This document shows, piece after piece, positions 6,901 through 12,586 of a DNA stretch of 14,467 nucleotides. The notes beneath the pieces were generated by a model that worked only from the letters and a program-made list of their open reading frames with translations, did not search any database and was not told the DNA's origin. Every line of letters starts with the position of its first letter. Positions within the stretch are counted from its first letter, which is position 1. The DNA is taken from contig CAJUQV010000042.1 in assembly GCA_910588335.1 (NCBI GenBank), positions 1 through 14,467 on the forward strand, written 5' to 3'. A program made the position numbers and the translations under genes. The DNA is from an uncultured Ruminiclostridium sp. (lineage in GTDB: Bacteria; Bacillota; Clostridia; Oscillospirales; Ruminococcaceae).

Positions 6901-7593
6901 TTATATTCTGCAAAAGGAGCTTTAGACACAGCCGGTGGTTTTGCTTTCGGCGGAATGGATTTAGACACTTCTTACGAAATAGCAGCAAACGCTTTTAGGA
7001 GTGAAAAGGAAAACAGGGTTAGGGCAGATGTTGAAAACGAAATGTCGGGATTGTTAAACGCTGTTAATGAAATGGCAAGGAATGCCGAAATAGAGCCAAT
7101 CATTATTCCCGTTGAAACTAAAATAGCGGCTGCAACAAGTGGGCTTATTAAAAATGTCTCCGGTTCGGGAGCGGGGTATTTGTCACTTCAACCCGAAGAT
7201 ATAAAAGTAATCTCCCATGCCTATGCAAGCGGCACCAACTACTCCGCGGACACCTTCCTTGCGGGAGAAAACGGGGCGGAAATAGTCACCAACGCCCGCG
7301 GGTATCAGGTGTATACGGCTGAGGAAACCAAAGATATTTTCGATACGTATATGCAGATAGTGTCTTTTCTGCCCATGCTGCAAAGAGTCAATACGGCGGC
7401 TTCCGTAAAGGCTCCGGAGCTGTCGGCGGGAAACGAATGGGCGGCGCCTGTTAATGTTACGATTACCATCGAGCAAAATATCAGCGGCGGCGATCCCGAA
7501 GGCTTAAAGGAGAGCAATGAGGAATTGATTTACAGGATTCGGGAGGTTATGGAGGAGATAAGCCGGGACGGAAGGAGAAGGGCGTTTAATTAA
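3940..7593 (+). CDS. Tail tape measure protein (TP901 family)
   Basis: This 1217-residue protein sets tail length and fills the tube before DNA ejection. Residues about 30-235 are a highly charged coiled coil rich in E, K, Q and A. Residues about 270-440 carry the TP901 tape measure core: ESAYTGVLKTVDGT, then DLSTNVPTATADIAAVAEAAGQ, LAKFANIT and GLSEAQIMAVSTALSSVGIE. A hydrophobic segment (about 645-662, AIGIAIAAVSAAIA) could insert in the host membrane. A long helical region follows, and the C-terminus has FLAGENGAEIV and a short beta/helix tail. At about 0.15 nm per residue it predicts a tail near 180 nm. The ATG at 3940 overlaps the chaperone stop. From about 5880 to 7150 the sequence is visibly more AT-rich than both flanks, which suggests exchange of the central rod. 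A terminator lies 7 bases after the stop. Confidence 0.5.
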   Translation: MNQKEYKMIFQIGANLASTFNTSFGSACKRLQELAQETSETSKTLKDVSGFQKAKASVEENEQKLERLRDEYRSLQTTIASARHDVERFPAAIEEQEKAIKETVKAISKHQQALQNYDEGTDAYKEINAEIKKERQELREQQKEYKKLAASQANAKKSYQDITDNMAEHDKQIEKTHDAIEKQKETVYKYSRKLAEAGINVNNLTEEQKNLQKQYEDFKTAREHLQKVGAEYDELTQKAREQATEVGKLMGIYAAAGAAFYKGAIEPAIEFESAYTGVLKTVDGTPEQLQRIKEDILDLSTNVPTATADIAAVAEAAGQLGIAVEDITNFSSVMIDLGESTNLSSDEAASSLAKFANITRMNADNYSNLGSVIVDLGNNFATTEADIVSMATRLASTGEITGLSEAQIMAVSTALSSVGIEAEAGGSSVSKLLKEFEVMYQNGSEDLKDYADVAGVSLKEFREIYGEDSLKAVSMFISGLNDVERNGRNAVQILSDLDITEIRMSNAVLSLAASDGILTKAVDIANTAWEENTALAEEAGKRYQTTESQIQMAKNSINNAGIALGEVFTPYVAEAARGINEFARNTADWVRENPETIKQAMELITTVGSTALAFKGLKLAGTGIKTTVTGVKKLAGEGKLLSSIKWNAIGIAIAAVSAAIAESHRQYEKHLQDTANVIMYNNGAKTSLSDLTDAIVNYDDETYKAALAANQQAEEMKAVKDSISEAKRELDYYAETVDNGALSTDEAEALRKTFEDLGTYLEQDFSGAYKLVFDDFKNAVTTLGDEAGIASGEVASLLNSFKTDYEANIDDATQSVENYYEKVKSGTATDADREDFEKSQAMLYELAALDSENKREFEAAAAAIDGIDFGTNQEEAVAKINEITEFAKGYFEELNNAQESMQQKYDEFRARNEIQHNYGYISDEEYELNQSALATASVVSNTAYQQAFDDFQSQYGETLNLIRGQLNTNINKIVDDNKNQLDLGWDLLYSAKGALDTAGGFAFGGMDLDTSYEIAANAFRSEKENRVRADVENEMSGLLNAVNEMARNAEIEPIIIPVETKIAAATSGLIKNVSGSGAGYLSLQPEDIKVISHAYASGTNYSADTFLAGENGAEIVTNARGYQVYTAEETKDIFDTYMQIVSFLPMLQRVNTAASVKAPELSAGNEWAAPVNVTITIEQNISGGDPEGLKESNEELIYRIREVMEEISRDGRRRAFN

Positions 7594-7600
7594 CGGAAAA

Positions 7601-7636
7601 GCCCGTCTTTATGCAAGACGGGCGTTTGTTGTTTTT
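7601..7636. terminator. Rho-independent terminator between tape measure and hicB (bidirectional)
   Basis: A perfect 9-bp stem, GCCCGTCTT (7601-7609) with AAGACGGGC (7615-7623), has a 5-base loop. On the + strand it is followed by GTTTGTTGTTTTT, a good U-tract. On the minus strand it is followed by TTTTCC, so it can also end the hicAB transcript. It sits between convergent genes. In the + direction it faces the tail operon and could reduce transcription of the baseplate genes. Confidence 0.5.
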
Positions 7637-7637
7637 A

Positions 7638-8036
7638 TTATTGGATGTTGAGCTTTTGCTTTAAAGCACTTTGAAGCACCGAAGAAAAGTTAATATTGTT
7701 TTCTTCCGCCACGGTATTAAGCCAAGAGGGAATTGTAAGAGTTTTTTTTACAGCTTTTTTGTCGTGCTTTTTTGCGTACTCCAATGCGTCGAATTCAATT
7801 AAAACGGCGGTTTCGTTTTCTTCAAGCTTTATATTTTCAGGCGCGTTTGGGTCGGGAAAAGCTTCGCCGCGGCTTTTATAATCTTCATAGAACAATCCGA
7901 TTGCATCTTTAATATTGGTAATAGCTTCGGAAAGCGAATCACCTTGTGAATTACAGCCCGAAAGCTCGTCTATCCAAATTGAGTAACCGACATCTTCTTT
8001 GTGCAAAACAGCGGTAAAATAATAAATATTATTCAT
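7638..8036 (-). CDS. hicB: HicB antitoxin and autorepressor
   Basis: This 132-residue protein is encoded directly downstream of HicA on the minus strand. Residues 1-50 form the HicB partial RNase H-like fold, with YYFTAVLHKEDVGYSIWIDE, then GCNSQGDSLSEAITNIKDAI, the classic domain that binds HicA and blocks its active site. The C-terminal part (about 95-132), VKKTLTIPSWLNTVAEENN then FSSVLQSALKQKLNI, looks like a ribbon-helix-helix DNA-binding domain, which fits repression of its own promoter. The start has AAAAGGAGG on the minus strand (8041-8049). The order hicA-hicB is standard. Together they form a type II toxin-antitoxin pair, opposite in direction to the surrounding tail genes, so it is an independent cargo unit. 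Confidence 0.5.
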   Translation of the reverse strand: MNNIYYFTAVLHKEDVGYSIWIDELSGCNSQGDSLSEAITNIKDAIGLFYEDYKSRGEAFPDPNAPENIKLEENETAVLIEFDALEYAKKHDKKAVKKTLTIPSWLNTVAEENNINFSSVLQSALKQKLNIQ

Positions 8037-8049
8037 ATAACCTCCTTTT

Positions 8050-8070
8050 CGGGGCTTTATTTAAGCCCCG
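8050..8070 (-). other. Hairpin at the hicA stop, just upstream of the hicB ribosome site
   Basis: A perfect 8-bp stem, CGGGGCTT (8050-8057) with AAGCCCCG (8063-8070), has a 5-base loop. In the hicAB transcript it covers the last hicA codons and the stop and lies right before AAAAGGAGG of hicB. No U-tract follows, so it is not a typical terminator. It could alter the toxin to antitoxin translation ratio or mRNA stability; this is inference. Confidence 0.5.
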
Positions 8071-8245
8071 CGTCTTTCAGAATTTTGCTTTCCGTTCCCG
8101 TTTTTAAATCTTTGGTATGAAAAGGAACGGTTGTTGTTTTGCCTGTTTTCGGATTTCGCAGAAAGTGGTGGGAACCGTTGCTTCGTTCAATTACAAAACC
8201 GTTTTTTTGGAGAAGCTTTATCATCTCCTTGGACGTCATAGGCAT
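8057..8245 (-). CDS. hicA: HicA toxin (predicted mRNA interferase)
   Basis: This 62-residue protein has the complete HicA fold, which resembles a double-stranded RNA-binding domain: an N-terminal helix with SKEMIKLLQKNGFVIER, then SNGSHHFLRNP with the catalytic histidine expected at His26, then KTTTVPFHTKDLKTGT and a final helix with SKILKDAGLK. HicA proteins cleave mRNA and arrest growth when free of HicB. The length is normal for the family and no key residue is missing, so the toxin is predicted active. The ATG at 8243-8245 (minus strand) has GAGGAGGA 7 bases upstream, which fits better than the second ATG two codons on. It is first in the hicAB operon, 20 bases before hicB, under a near-perfect promoter. 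Confidence 0.5.
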   Translation of the reverse strand: MPMTSKEMIKLLQKNGFVIERSNGSHHFLRNPKTGKTTTVPFHTKDLKTGTESKILKDAGLK

Positions 8246-8269
8246 TGATTTTTCCTCCTCTTTGTATAT

Positions 8270-8298
8270 ATTATAACACGTATTGCACGTGTTGTCAA
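8270..8298 (-). promoter_or_regulatory. Consensus sigma-A promoter of hicAB
   Basis: Read on the minus strand, this is TTGACA (8293-8298), a 17-base spacer, and TATAAT (8270-8275), an exact match to the consensus at optimal spacing. Predicted transcription starts about 10 bases before the hicA ribosome site at 8253-8260. Such a strong promoter is typical of units controlled by repression. Confidence 0.5.
8275..8293. promoter_or_regulatory. Inverted-repeat operator inside the hicAB promoter (probable HicB site)
   Basis: A perfect inverted repeat, AACACGT (8275-8281) and ACGTGTT (8287-8293) with 5 bases between, fills the spacer of the hicAB promoter and touches one base of each promoter box. 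A repressor bound here would block RNA polymerase. HicB, with a C-terminal ribbon-helix-helix-like domain, is the natural candidate, since HicB proteins autoregulate. The identity of the binding protein is inferred. Confidence 0.5.
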
Positions 8299-8335
8299 TA
8301 GTTTTTTAAAAATTTTATATTTTTGGGAGCAAAAA

Positions 8336-8548
8336 ATGAAAACCTACACCACCACCCAAGGCGACACATGGGATTACATAGCCCTAAAAGAAATGGGCAG
8401 CGAAATGCACACCCACCTATTACTCAAGGCCAACCCCGATCACGCCAAGATCGGAATATTTTCGTCGGGAATCACCCTTAATATACCCGACATTCCCGAA
8501 AGCACGGTTATTGCCGATAGCCTGCCTCCATGGAAGAAAGGAAAATAA
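8336..8548 (+). CDS. Tail protein X (P2 gpX-like, LysM-like fold)
   Basis: This is a 70-residue protein with the compact pattern of gpX: MKTYTTTQGDTWDYIALKE near the N-terminus, then LLLKANPDH and GITLNIPDIPES. GpX-type proteins resemble a LysM motif (QGDTWDYIA, N-P-x, L-x-I-P) and help join tube and baseplate hub. The ATG has GGGAG at 8326-8330. It directly precedes the gpD-like hub, as X precedes D in P2. Normally it would lie close behind the tape measure; here hicAB separates them. The upstream 90 bases hold the divergent hicAB promoter. I find no strong + strand promoter for this gene, so it depends on readthrough of the terminator at 7601 or on a weak promoter. Confidence 0.5.
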   Translation: MKTYTTTQGDTWDYIALKEMGSEMHTHLLLKANPDHAKIGIFSSGITLNIPDIPESTVIADSLPPWKKGK

Positions 8549-8553
8549 ACCCA

Positions 8554-10155
8554 ATGAGCAATATAAACACTGCGCGGAGAACGGAAGTAAGGCTTAAGGT
8601 TGAGGAGATCGACGTAACCGCAAAGATAAACAAAGACCTTATAAGCTTTACATACACCGATTACGCGGAGGACAATGCCGACGATATCCGCATAACCATT
8701 GACGACAAGGACGGAAAGTGGTTAAGCGGATGGCTTGACAGCTCTCCCGAAACACCTTCGCAAAACGGTTCAGACACGGACGGTTACAAAATCGGGGACA
8801 TTGTATATTTTAACGGCGGAACGCATTTTTACAGCTCTACGGAAACGGCACCCAAGGGCGGAATAAGGACGGCGGGATATGCTAAAATAACAAATATTGC
8901 AAAAGGAGCACCGCACCCTTATCATCTCATAGGCGGGGCGTTTTGTGAGGTTCATGGAAATTCGGACGTATACGGCTGGGTGAACGAATCGCAGATAAGC
9001 AAAATATCGGAAGGTACGAAGGGTTCGTCGGGAACTGCGGGTAATTCAGAAAAAACCGAAAGCGGGTCGGGCAGCGAAAGCGTTTCGGTAGGCGATATTG
9101 TCACCGTAAAAAACGGCGCTGAGGATTATGACGGAACAAAGCTTCACGACTGGGTATATTCCTACGCGCCGGGCTTTACGGTGCTTGAAATAAGCAGGAC
9201 AAAGCCCGACAGGATAGTTATAGGTATAGGAGATCAAGTTACCGCCGCCGTAAGCGTTGACGATATTTTACTGAACGGCAGCGGAGTAAAAGCGGGAACG
9301 CCGTCAAACAAAGGGCTGAATATTTCGGCGATAATTGCACAGCTGAATTTCAATTCCGACGGTAAGGATTATATACTCGACTGCGGAAGCTTCGAGGCGG
9401 ACGAAATCTCCGCCAAGGGGCCGCCACAGACGGTGACAATAAAGGCGACGGCACTTTCGTATACTTCCACTTTAAGGAATCAGCTTAAAACAAAGGCGTG
9501 GGAGAGCATAAAGCTGTCCGCCGTGGCGGAGCAGATAGCGGCGCAAAACGGGTTTGAATGTATGTTTTTATCCGGTTACGATCCTTTGTATGCCCGAAGG
9601 GAGCAGATTCAGGAGAGCGACATAACCTTTTTAAGCGGTCTTTGCCGCGCGGCGGGGATTTCACTGAAATGCACGGCGAAAATGTTAGTGCTGTTTGACG
9701 GAGAGGATTATGAGCAAAAGGACGCGGTGTTTTCCGTTGTTAAGGGTAAAAGCGACGTAAAGACCTTCGGTTTTAACACGGGGCTGAACGATACCGCGTA
9801 CAGCAGCTGTCATGTAAGCTATACCGACCCCGCCAACGGGAACACGGTAGAATACACTTATACCCCGAAGGACGGAAACGGAAGCGGTCAGGTGCTTGAA
9901 GTCAATGAAAAGGTGAGCACCAAAGAAGAAGCGAGGCAGCTTGCCATGAAGCGTTTAAGGCAGAAAAACAAGAGGGAAACCACCGCGCGGTTCACATTGG
10001 TGGGAAACACGGGGATCGCGGCGGGCTGTACCGTTTCGATGGAGGGTTACGGTATGTTTGACGGAAAGTATATCATAGATACCGCAGCCCATAACGTGAC
10101 GGGTTCTGGGTATACCACGGAGATTTCGTGTACAAAGGCATTGGAGGGATATTAA
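8554..10155 (+). CDS. Baseplate hub protein, gpD (late control D) family, with inserted SH3-like domains
   Basis: With the ATG at 8554 the protein has 533 residues; AAGGA at 8538-8542 supports this start, while an in-frame ATG at 8530 has no ribosome site. Residues about 1-65 are the first hub beta strands (RTEVRLKVEEIDVTAKINKDL, then DDIRITIDDKDGKWLSGWL). Residues about 78-152 form an SH3-like module (GDIVYFNGGTHFYSS, HPYHLI, YGWVNESQI). A Ser/Gly-rich linker and a shorter related module (about 176-244, GDIVTVKNG) follow. The gpD sequence then resumes: LNISAIIAQLNF, LDCGSFEADEISAKGPPQTV, ITFLSGLCRAAGISL and a C-terminal beta domain. The trimeric hub sits at the tail tip beneath the tube and carries the spike. 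The SH3-like modules may bind cell wall or serve as structural decoration. Confidence 0.5.
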   Translation: MSNINTARRTEVRLKVEEIDVTAKINKDLISFTYTDYAEDNADDIRITIDDKDGKWLSGWLDSSPETPSQNGSDTDGYKIGDIVYFNGGTHFYSSTETAPKGGIRTAGYAKITNIAKGAPHPYHLIGGAFCEVHGNSDVYGWVNESQISKISEGTKGSSGTAGNSEKTESGSGSESVSVGDIVTVKNGAEDYDGTKLHDWVYSYAPGFTVLEISRTKPDRIVIGIGDQVTAAVSVDDILLNGSGVKAGTPSNKGLNISAIIAQLNFNSDGKDYILDCGSFEADEISAKGPPQTVTIKATALSYTSTLRNQLKTKAWESIKLSAVAEQIAAQNGFECMFLSGYDPLYARREQIQESDITFLSGLCRAAGISLKCTAKMLVLFDGEDYEQKDAVFSVVKGKSDVKTFGFNTGLNDTAYSSCHVSYTDPANGNTVEYTYTPKDGNGSGQVLEVNEKVSTKEEARQLAMKRLRQKNKRETTARFTLVGNTGIAAGCTVSMEGYGMFDGKYIIDTAAHNVTGSGYTTEISCTKALEGY

Positions 10156-10162
10156 GCTAAAA

Positions 10163-10717
10163 ATGAGCGTTGACTATTACAACATTGTAAGAGTAGGAAA
10201 GGTAAGCTCCGTTGATGTACCCGGTCGGACGGTGAGAGTTGCATTCGAGGACAAAACGGACACCGAGGGTAAGCCGCTTATTTCGGGGGCACTTAAGGTG
10301 CTGCAAAATCAGCCGCTTATTACCGTCGAAAAGTGGGTTGAGGAATTGGGCGAGGAAAATAAGTGGAGTTTTGAAGCGCGGTACAATTCGCAAAATCGAG
10401 GGCTTGAACTGGGCGAAAGCTATGTAAGCGATTCTTACGAAAGCTTAAGGGACGTTATCAAAAACGAAAAGATCATTAAGTACGAGAAGCGGGAAACAAT
10501 AAACAAAAACGCGCCTATACAGTGCTTAAACGGCTGTTCTCAGGCTTGTGCCTGCGGAGCGCCCATACAGAAGTGTCCGATCCGGGGAGTTATAGAAAAT
10601 AAAAAGCACAGACAAACCGTCACTGTTTACCCGTGGCTGCCCTTTGTCGGCCAAATGGTGGTATGTCTTTTCCTGCCTTACGGGGAAAGCGACGGTTTTG
10701 TTTTAGGAGGTATCTGA
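10163..10717 (+). CDS. Baseplate assembly/spike protein, gpV family, short OB-fold form with cysteine cluster
   Basis: This is a 184-residue protein. Residues about 8-50 (RVGKVSSVDVPGRTVRVAFED, then SGALKVLQ) and about 150-184 (VYPWLPFVGQMVVCLFLPYG, then DGFVLGGI) are the two halves of the gpV/gp45 OB fold. Between them about 95 residues are inserted, including KWVEELGEENKWSFEARY and a cysteine cluster: C121, C125, C129, C131 and C138. The protein stops right after the OB fold, so the usual C-terminal spike needle with its metal-binding tip is missing. The cysteines might bind metal; that is inference. GGAGGGA (10143-10149) is somewhat far from the ATG. The TGA overlaps the next ATG by one base. 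GpV normally forms the trimeric tip that punctures the outer surface of the target cell. Confidence 0.5.
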   Translation: MSVDYYNIVRVGKVSSVDVPGRTVRVAFEDKTDTEGKPLISGALKVLQNQPLITVEKWVEELGEENKWSFEARYNSQNRGLELGESYVSDSYESLRDVIKNEKIIKYEKRETINKNAPIQCLNGCSQACACGAPIQKCPIRGVIENKKHRQTVTVYPWLPFVGQMVVCLFLPYGESDGFVLGGI

Positions 10718-11118
10718 TGGCGGCGGTGGGAACATTGGGCGAGGTGGTATTTTCGGCTTCAAGCAGAGCGGTAAGAACCTTCAGCGGACTTAAATACGAC
10801 AGCAGCGCGAATTACACCCAGCACGCGAGGCATTTAAAAACACCTCTTGCGGAGTTTACGGGAAACGGAGCGGAGACAATAAGCTTTTCAATGCTGCTGT
10901 CGGTTCATTTGGGCATAAAACCGAAGCGTGAAGCGGAAAAGCTCAGGGAATACCTTAACGAAGGGAAAACGCTTTACTTTATTTTGGGCACGGAGCGTAT
11001 AGGGAATTACAAATGGGTGATAACCAAGCTTTCACAGAGCGATTTCAGGATTGACAATAAAGGGAATGTTATAGCGGTCAAGGTGAATGTTACCCTTAAT
11101 TCTTACGAAAAGAGGTAA
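10717..11118 (+). CDS. Tail protein U-like (P2 gpU family)
   Basis: The ATG at 10717 with AGGAGG at 10705-10710 gives 133 residues; an upstream in-frame ATG at 10633 lies inside gpV and has no ribosome site. The sequence AAVGTLGEVVFSASS, then a segment with QHARHLKTPLAEFTGNGAE then TISFSMLLSVHLG, EAEKLREYLNEGKTLYFILG and GNYKWVITKLSQSD matches the gpU layout: an N-terminal beta start, a basic residue before 'P-L-x-F-x-G', a helix, then 'L-I-L-G' and strands. GpU in P2 completes or terminates the tail and has relatives in the baseplate. Here it lies between V and W rather than between the tape measure and X, which may indicate a baseplate role in this lineage. Confidence 0.5.
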   Translation: MAAVGTLGEVVFSASSRAVRTFSGLKYDSSANYTQHARHLKTPLAEFTGNGAETISFSMLLSVHLGIKPKREAEKLREYLNEGKTLYFILGTERIGNYKWVITKLSQSDFRIDNKGNVIAVKVNVTLNSYEKR

Positions 11119-11124
11119 AGCGGA

Positions 11125-11433
11125 ATGAAAATAAGCGTTGACAGCAGAAAGCCGACTTTTTCCTTTGCGCCGAAAAGTCTTGAACAGGAAGTAATGCAGA
11201 ATTTAAGCCTTTTAATAGGAACGGTACGTTATTCCCTTCCTCTTGCGCGGGAAATGGGGTTAGGCTCCGAGTATCTGCATCGGCCTCAAAACGCGGCACA
11301 GGCGCTTATTGTGCAGGATATTTACGAGAATGCGGAAACCTACGAACCGAGGGTCAATATTTTGAACGTGAATTTCGGGGTGGACAGCGCTACGGGAGAA
11401 ACGTATATAAAAATCGAAGCGGATATTAAGTGA
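11125..11433 (+). CDS. Baseplate wedge protein, gpW/gp25 family
   Basis: This 102-residue protein has the gp25-like pattern: an N-terminal strand, a helix EQEVMQNLSLLIGTVRYSLPLAREMGLG, then a helix AAQALIVQDIYENAETYEPRV, and a C-terminal beta hairpin with NVNFGVDSATGETYIKIEADIK. The motif Y.P...LG and the E-x-R-V before the last strands are the recognisable conserved points. Gp25-like proteins are baseplate wedge core components that nucleate sheath polymerisation and belong to all contractile systems. The start has GAGG at 11112-11115. The gene begins 6 bases after gpU and precedes gpJ, the usual W-J order. Confidence 0.5.
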   Translation: MKISVDSRKPTFSFAPKSLEQEVMQNLSLLIGTVRYSLPLAREMGLGSEYLHRPQNAAQALIVQDIYENAETYEPRVNILNVNFGVDSATGETYIKIEADIK

Positions 11434-11473
11434 CTGCTTCTTGCGGTAAATATAGGAGGAAAAGATTATAATT

Positions 11474-12586
11474 ATGAGCTTTCCGGATATAAACTTTGTG
11501 GAAACCGATACGAAAGAAATAACAAATGAGCTTATAACACAATACGAGAGCCTTACGGGGCGAACATTATATCCCGCCGACCCCGTAAGAGTATTCATAC
11601 TTTGGGTGGCGGACGTTATTGCGCGGGAAAGAGCGCTTATAAATGACGCGGCACGGGCTAATGTACCGAGATTCGCAAGGGGAAAGCAGCTTGATTCATT
11701 ATGTGAGCTGTTTATAGGACTTGAACGCCTAAGTGCTTCCACCGCAACGGTAACAATGCGTTTTTACATATCGGCTCCGCAGGTAAGCGCGGTGGTTATA
11801 CCCAAAGGAACGAGGGTAACGGCGGACGGTAAAGTGTATTTTGCCACGGAGGAAACCGCGTATATCAATATCGGTGAAACCTGTACAGATGTCTCCGCAA
11901 AATGCGAAACGGTAGGTGCAATAGGAAACGGATTTACCAAAGGGCAGATAAAAACTCTTGTAGACGTATTTCGATTTTATGACAAATGCGAAAATATCAC
12001 CGTTTCCGAGGGGGGAGCGGACGGAGAAACGGACGAAGCCCTTTATGACCGTATGCGCTATGCAATGACAAACGCTTCAACGGCAGGTGCGGAGCAAACC
12101 TATATTTCCTACGCTAAAGCCGCTTCACCTCTGATAGCGGATGTTAACGCCTACGCGCCATCTCCCGGTCACGTGATAGTCTGCGTGCTGCTGAAAAACG
12201 GAGAAATACCGGGAGAGGAAATGCTTCAGACGGTTTATGAAGCGGTAAACGGAGAAAAGGTTCGTCCGCTTACCGATCATGTAAGCGTTATTGCTCCCGA
12301 AACGGTAAGTTATAATATTGACATTACCTATTATATTAACAGCAAAGATACGGCAATTGCGGCGCAAATAGAGGAAAATGTCAGAGCCGCAGCGGAAGGG
12401 TTCACTTTGTGGCAATCGGAAAAGTTAGGGCGTGATATTAACCCGTCATATCTTATACAACAGATAATGCAGGCAGGGGCAAAAAGGGTCAATGTGCGTG
12501 AACCTGTCGGCGCGGTTCTGGAACACCATCAAGTTGCAAAGGTCAAATCCGTTAATCTTATAAACGGAGGAATTGAGGAGGAATGA
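11474..12586 (+). CDS. Baseplate J-like protein (gpJ/XkdT family, gp6-like wedge)
   Basis: This 370-residue protein has the baseplate J layout. Residues 1-75 are helical, with MSFPDINFVETDTKEITNEL, then GRTLYPADPVRVFILWVADVI and the LDSLCELFIGL segment. A beta domain follows with VVIPKGTRVTADGKVYFAT and GAIGNGFTKGQI. The middle has the conserved EGGADGETDEALYDRMRYAM, then TAGAEQTYISYAKAASP. The C-terminal half ends with INPSYLIQQIMQAGAKRVNV. Gp6/gpJ proteins form the iris-like ring linking wedges of the baseplate. AGGAGGA at 11454-11460 is about 13 bases from the ATG, a slightly long spacing. The end overlaps the next gene in ATGATGA, so the two are coupled. The 40-base gap before this gene is the largest in the X-to-fibre block. 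Confidence 0.5.
   Translation: MSFPDINFVETDTKEITNELITQYESLTGRTLYPADPVRVFILWVADVIARERALINDAARANVPRFARGKQLDSLCELFIGLERLSASTATVTMRFYISAPQVSAVVIPKGTRVTADGKVYFATEETAYINIGETCTDVSAKCETVGAIGNGFTKGQIKTLVDVFRFYDKCENITVSEGGADGETDEALYDRMRYAMTNASTAGAEQTYISYAKAASPLIADVNAYAPSPGHVIVCVLLKNGEIPGEEMLQTVYEAVNGEKVRPLTDHVSVIAPETVSYNIDITYYINSKDTAIAAQIEENVRAAAEGFTLWQSEKLGRDINPSYLIQQIMQAGAKRVNVREPVGAVLEHHQVAKVKSVNLINGGIEEE

Noticed and set aside
8292..8321. TTGTCA-18-TATATT as a + strand promoter for gpX
   Set aside because: Transcription would start within the gpX ribosome site (8326-8330). The TTGTCA is partly the complement of the hicAB -35 box.
8530..8553. ATG at 8530 as the hub start
   Set aside because: It has no ribosome site and would overlap gpX by 19 bases. 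The ATG at 8554 has AAGGA upstream and lies 5 bases after the gpX stop.
10633..10716. ATG at 10633 as the gpU start
   Set aside because: It would extend 28 codons into the gpV OB fold with no ribosome site, while 10717 has AGGAGG at ideal spacing.
11260..11742. 160-codon minus-strand frame across the W-J boundary
   Set aside because: It is antisense to two recognised baseplate genes and shows no start signal.
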